A DNA stretch of 64,000 nucleotides, taken from assembly GCA_001917435.1 (NCBI GenBank), contig MNEA01000122.1:1-64000 (forward strand). The letters run 5' to 3'. Origin of the DNA: Acidobacteria bacterium 13_2_20CM_2_57_6. GTDB lineage: Bacteria > Acidobacteriota > Terriglobia > Acidiferrales > UBA7541. Both the position numbers and the translations under genes were made by a program. The stretch's first letter is position 1. The number at the start of each line of letters is the position of its first letter. Positions 61,946 to 64,000 of this stretch are shown piece after piece. Below the pieces are notes generated by a model, which ran no database searches, was not told the origin of the DNA, and saw nothing but the letters and a program-made list of their open reading frames with translations.

Positions 61946-62314
61946 TTATGCCGTTCGAATTTTCTTTAACAAATTTCTCGACCGCGCGATGGATAGGATT
62001 TCATCCATCCTCTCCGCTTCCGCGGTTGCCACTTGCCGGCCTTGCGGCGTCAAGCGGTAATAGCGTCGCCGTTCGTCGTCGTTGGATTCCGCGGGCCGCG
62101 AACGCAACTCCACGACCAAGCCATCATTCAGCAGGCGCTTGATAATCCCGTAAAGAGTCCCGGTGCTCAGGCGCACCTTGCCGCCGGTGCGCAGCTCCAC
62201 TTCTTTGAGAATGGCGTAGCCATGAAGGTCGTCGCCAGCGAGCGCCAGCAGCACGTGGAACATGGCAGGCGTCAGTGGCCCGAAGGATTCCGCTTTGTCT
62301 TGAGCAGCACCCAA
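61946..62314 (-). CDS. PadR family transcriptional regulator
   Basis: LTPAMFHVLLALAGDDLHGYAILKEVELRTGGKVRLSTGTLYGIIKRLLNDGLVVELRSRP...RRYYRLTPQGRQV. Confidence 0.95.
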   Translation of the reverse strand: MGAAQDKAESFGPLTPAMFHVLLALAGDDLHGYAILKEVELRTGGKVRLSTGTLYGIIKRLLNDGLVVELRSRPAESNDDERRRYYRLTPQGRQVATAEAERMDEILSIARSRNLLKKIRTA

Positions 62315-62411
62315 AGGCTTCCGCTCCTCGGCAAGTATTCAGTCGTCACACGCTATATCGTCGTACGCCATAGTGTCAAGGGAAATTTTCGCAGTGTCAT
62401 CCCTAATAAAA

Positions 62412-63356
62412 CTATGGCTTCGCTGGCTCCGCTGCGGTTTTCTCTGCGGGCATCTCGCTTAGGTGCACCACGCACGCAGCCGCAGTAAACCGCACTACGT
62501 CTTTACTATCATCCAAAGCCGGAATAACCTGGGAGGCAAGCGAGCGATCCCCTCGTAGGGCAATGGCTTCCAGCGCTGCCGCCCGCACCGCCCAGTTCTT
62601 GTCCGTACTGGCCTTTACCAGCGCTTTCGAGGTACTGGGGTCCGGATCATGGGCGAGTTGTTTCGCCGCCGCCGCCCGTACCGGCGAAGAATCGTTCTTC
62701 GTTACCGTCTTGAATGCCTCGTAGCCCATTCCCGCAAATGGGATAAACCCGATGCCTTGTTCGAACCCAAGCTCCGCCAATTTCTTCTTGTCTTTGAGGG
62801 TGTCGAGTTCTTCTTTGATCAGGCCCTTGTTGGCGCGCCTTTCACCGGTCAACACGTCGTAGTAAACGTCATAGCCGATCTTATCGTGGAGCAGAAGCAG
62901 CGAATTTGCCGCTGCCAGGACCACCGCTGGTTCGGAGTCTTGGAGGGCGCCTTCCAATTCGAGATTGGCGTGTTGGGCCTGCATGGACCCTAGCGCCGTG
63001 GCCGCCGCTATCCGCACGTTCGGTTTCTTATCCTGAAGTGCACTCAATGCCGCTTTTTCTGCTTCCGCGTTTTGCGCTAAGAGACCCAAGACCCTCACTG
63101 CCTTGGCCCGCTTGTCCGCGTTTTCGTCCTTCGAGCCATCCCGCAATATTCCCCAGGCTCTCTCGTCGGCAGACTTCGAAGCCGGCAGGTAAGTGTTGTC
63201 GGCAGGTAGTTTTGGCGTCTCTTGCGCCGGAGAAGGTGTCTGTGCTGAGGCAGACGAGTCGGCCACACCCAGTAAACTCAGGATTCCACTTAGAACAAGA
63301 TTCAGGTGACCCGCGGCCCTAGATCGTCTGTTCATCGTTTTCTTCCCCTTCTTCAC
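62412..63356 (-). CDS. HEAT-repeat protein, exported
   Basis: ALQDKKPNVRIAAATALGSMQAQHANLELEGALQDSEPAVVLAAANSLLLL; STDKNWAVRAAALEAIALRGDRSLASQVIPALDDSKDVVRFTAAACVVHL. Confidence 0.88.
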   Translation of the reverse strand: MKKGKKTMNRRSRAAGHLNLVLSGILSLLGVADSSASAQTPSPAQETPKLPADNTYLPASKSADERAWGILRDGSKDENADKRAKAVRVLGLLAQNAEAEKAALSALQDKKPNVRIAAATALGSMQAQHANLELEGALQDSEPAVVLAAANSLLLLHDKIGYDVYYDVLTGERRANKGLIKEELDTLKDKKKLAELGFEQGIGFIPFAGMGYEAFKTVTKNDSSPVRAAAAKQLAHDPDPSTSKALVKASTDKNWAVRAAALEAIALRGDRSLASQVIPALDDSKDVVRFTAAACVVHLSEMPAEKTAAEPAKP

Positions 63357-63551
63357 CCCTGCTGATATAAATCACATCTAAATTTATTAGATTTCGCCAT
63401 GTAACAACCTGGTTTTGAGGCCTTTCCGCATCTCCCTGCTCTGCTCCAGTTCCAGCCAGACGATTTCACGGAACCTATGTATGAAATTTTTCGTAAGACT
63501 AGAAAACACTCTAGCGGCTTTTACGTCTATACACCATAAGGGTGGGCGTCT

Positions 63552-64000
63552 ATGTCAACGGAAGTGATCTCAATGCGAGAGCCGGAGGAACCGGCCGTGT
63601 CGGAGCGGACACTCCTGTCATCCGGCCGATATGTAAGTTTTGGGCCGTTTCGGATTGACCAGCAGCGGCAGGAAGTGTTGCGCAATGGCTCCCGGCTGAA
63701 GCTGCAGGGTAAAGTTTACCAGGTTCTTGTTACACTCCTAGAAAAACCGGGCGAAGTCGTCACCCGCGAAGAGCTGCGTACGCGCCTGTGGCCCGCCGAT
63801 ACGCATGTCAACTACGATGCCAACGTCAATACCACCGTCAACAAGCTCCGCCAGGCGCTGGGCGACTCCTCTGACAAGCCGCTTTACATCGAGACCATTC
63901 CGCGCAAAGGGTACTGCCTCCTGGTCCAGCCGGAGGTTTCTGACAAAGCCCCTCACCCCCGCTTCGCGCAGAACGGGCACTCCGCTGAGTCCGCTCGCGA
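63552..64000 (+). CDS. Winged-helix (OmpR/PhoB-type) DNA-binding regulator, 3' end outside window
   Basis: Translation YVSFGPFRIDQQRQEVLRNGSRLKLQGKVYQVLVTLLEKPGEVVTREELRTRLWPADTHVNYDANVNTTVNKLRQALGDSSDKPLYIETIPRKGYCLL. Confidence 0.9.
   Translation, partial: MSTEVISMREPEEPAVSERTLLSSGRYVSFGPFRIDQQRQEVLRNGSRLKLQGKVYQVLVTLLEKPGEVVTREELRTRLWPADTHVNYDANVNTTVNKLRQALGDSSDKPLYIETIPRKGYCLLVQPEVSDKAPHPRFAQNGHSAESAR

Overview
The window looks like a chromosomal segment of a GC-rich Acidobacteriota-like bacterium. This placement is inferred from the ADOP-type permease with PadR, the Oar-like TonB receptor, the SYLF protein and the general gene content. I found about 52 CDSs and no convincing rRNA, tRNA, CRISPR array, IS element or prophage. 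Core genes: rpoD (partial), dnaG, mutS2, dacB-like, folK, ruvA/ruvB, typA, and an amt-glnB-glnD nitrogen cluster. Accessory genes: a TetR-HlyD-ABC efflux operon, a type III PKS-ICMT pair, an ADOP permease with PadR, a tannase, a CocE-type hydrolase, MglA, and two unusual TonB-family proteins. Observations most worth a second look: (i) a PilZ-like/TonB fusion with a mid-protein TM helix and two tandem palindromes upstream; (ii) tandem LexA-like direct repeats in the promoter of an SPL-type radical SAM gene; (iii) a YvcK homologue lacking its N-terminal glycine-rich loop; (iv) a type III PKS overlapping an ICMT-type methyltransferase gene; (v) a candidate small RNA locus between dnaG and rpoD; (vi) a hairpin-rich typA leader; (vii) a FlgO/CsgG-like-TonB fusion; (viii) several dispersed palindromic and purine-rich repeats. 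All family assignments come from reading translated motifs; no database search was run.
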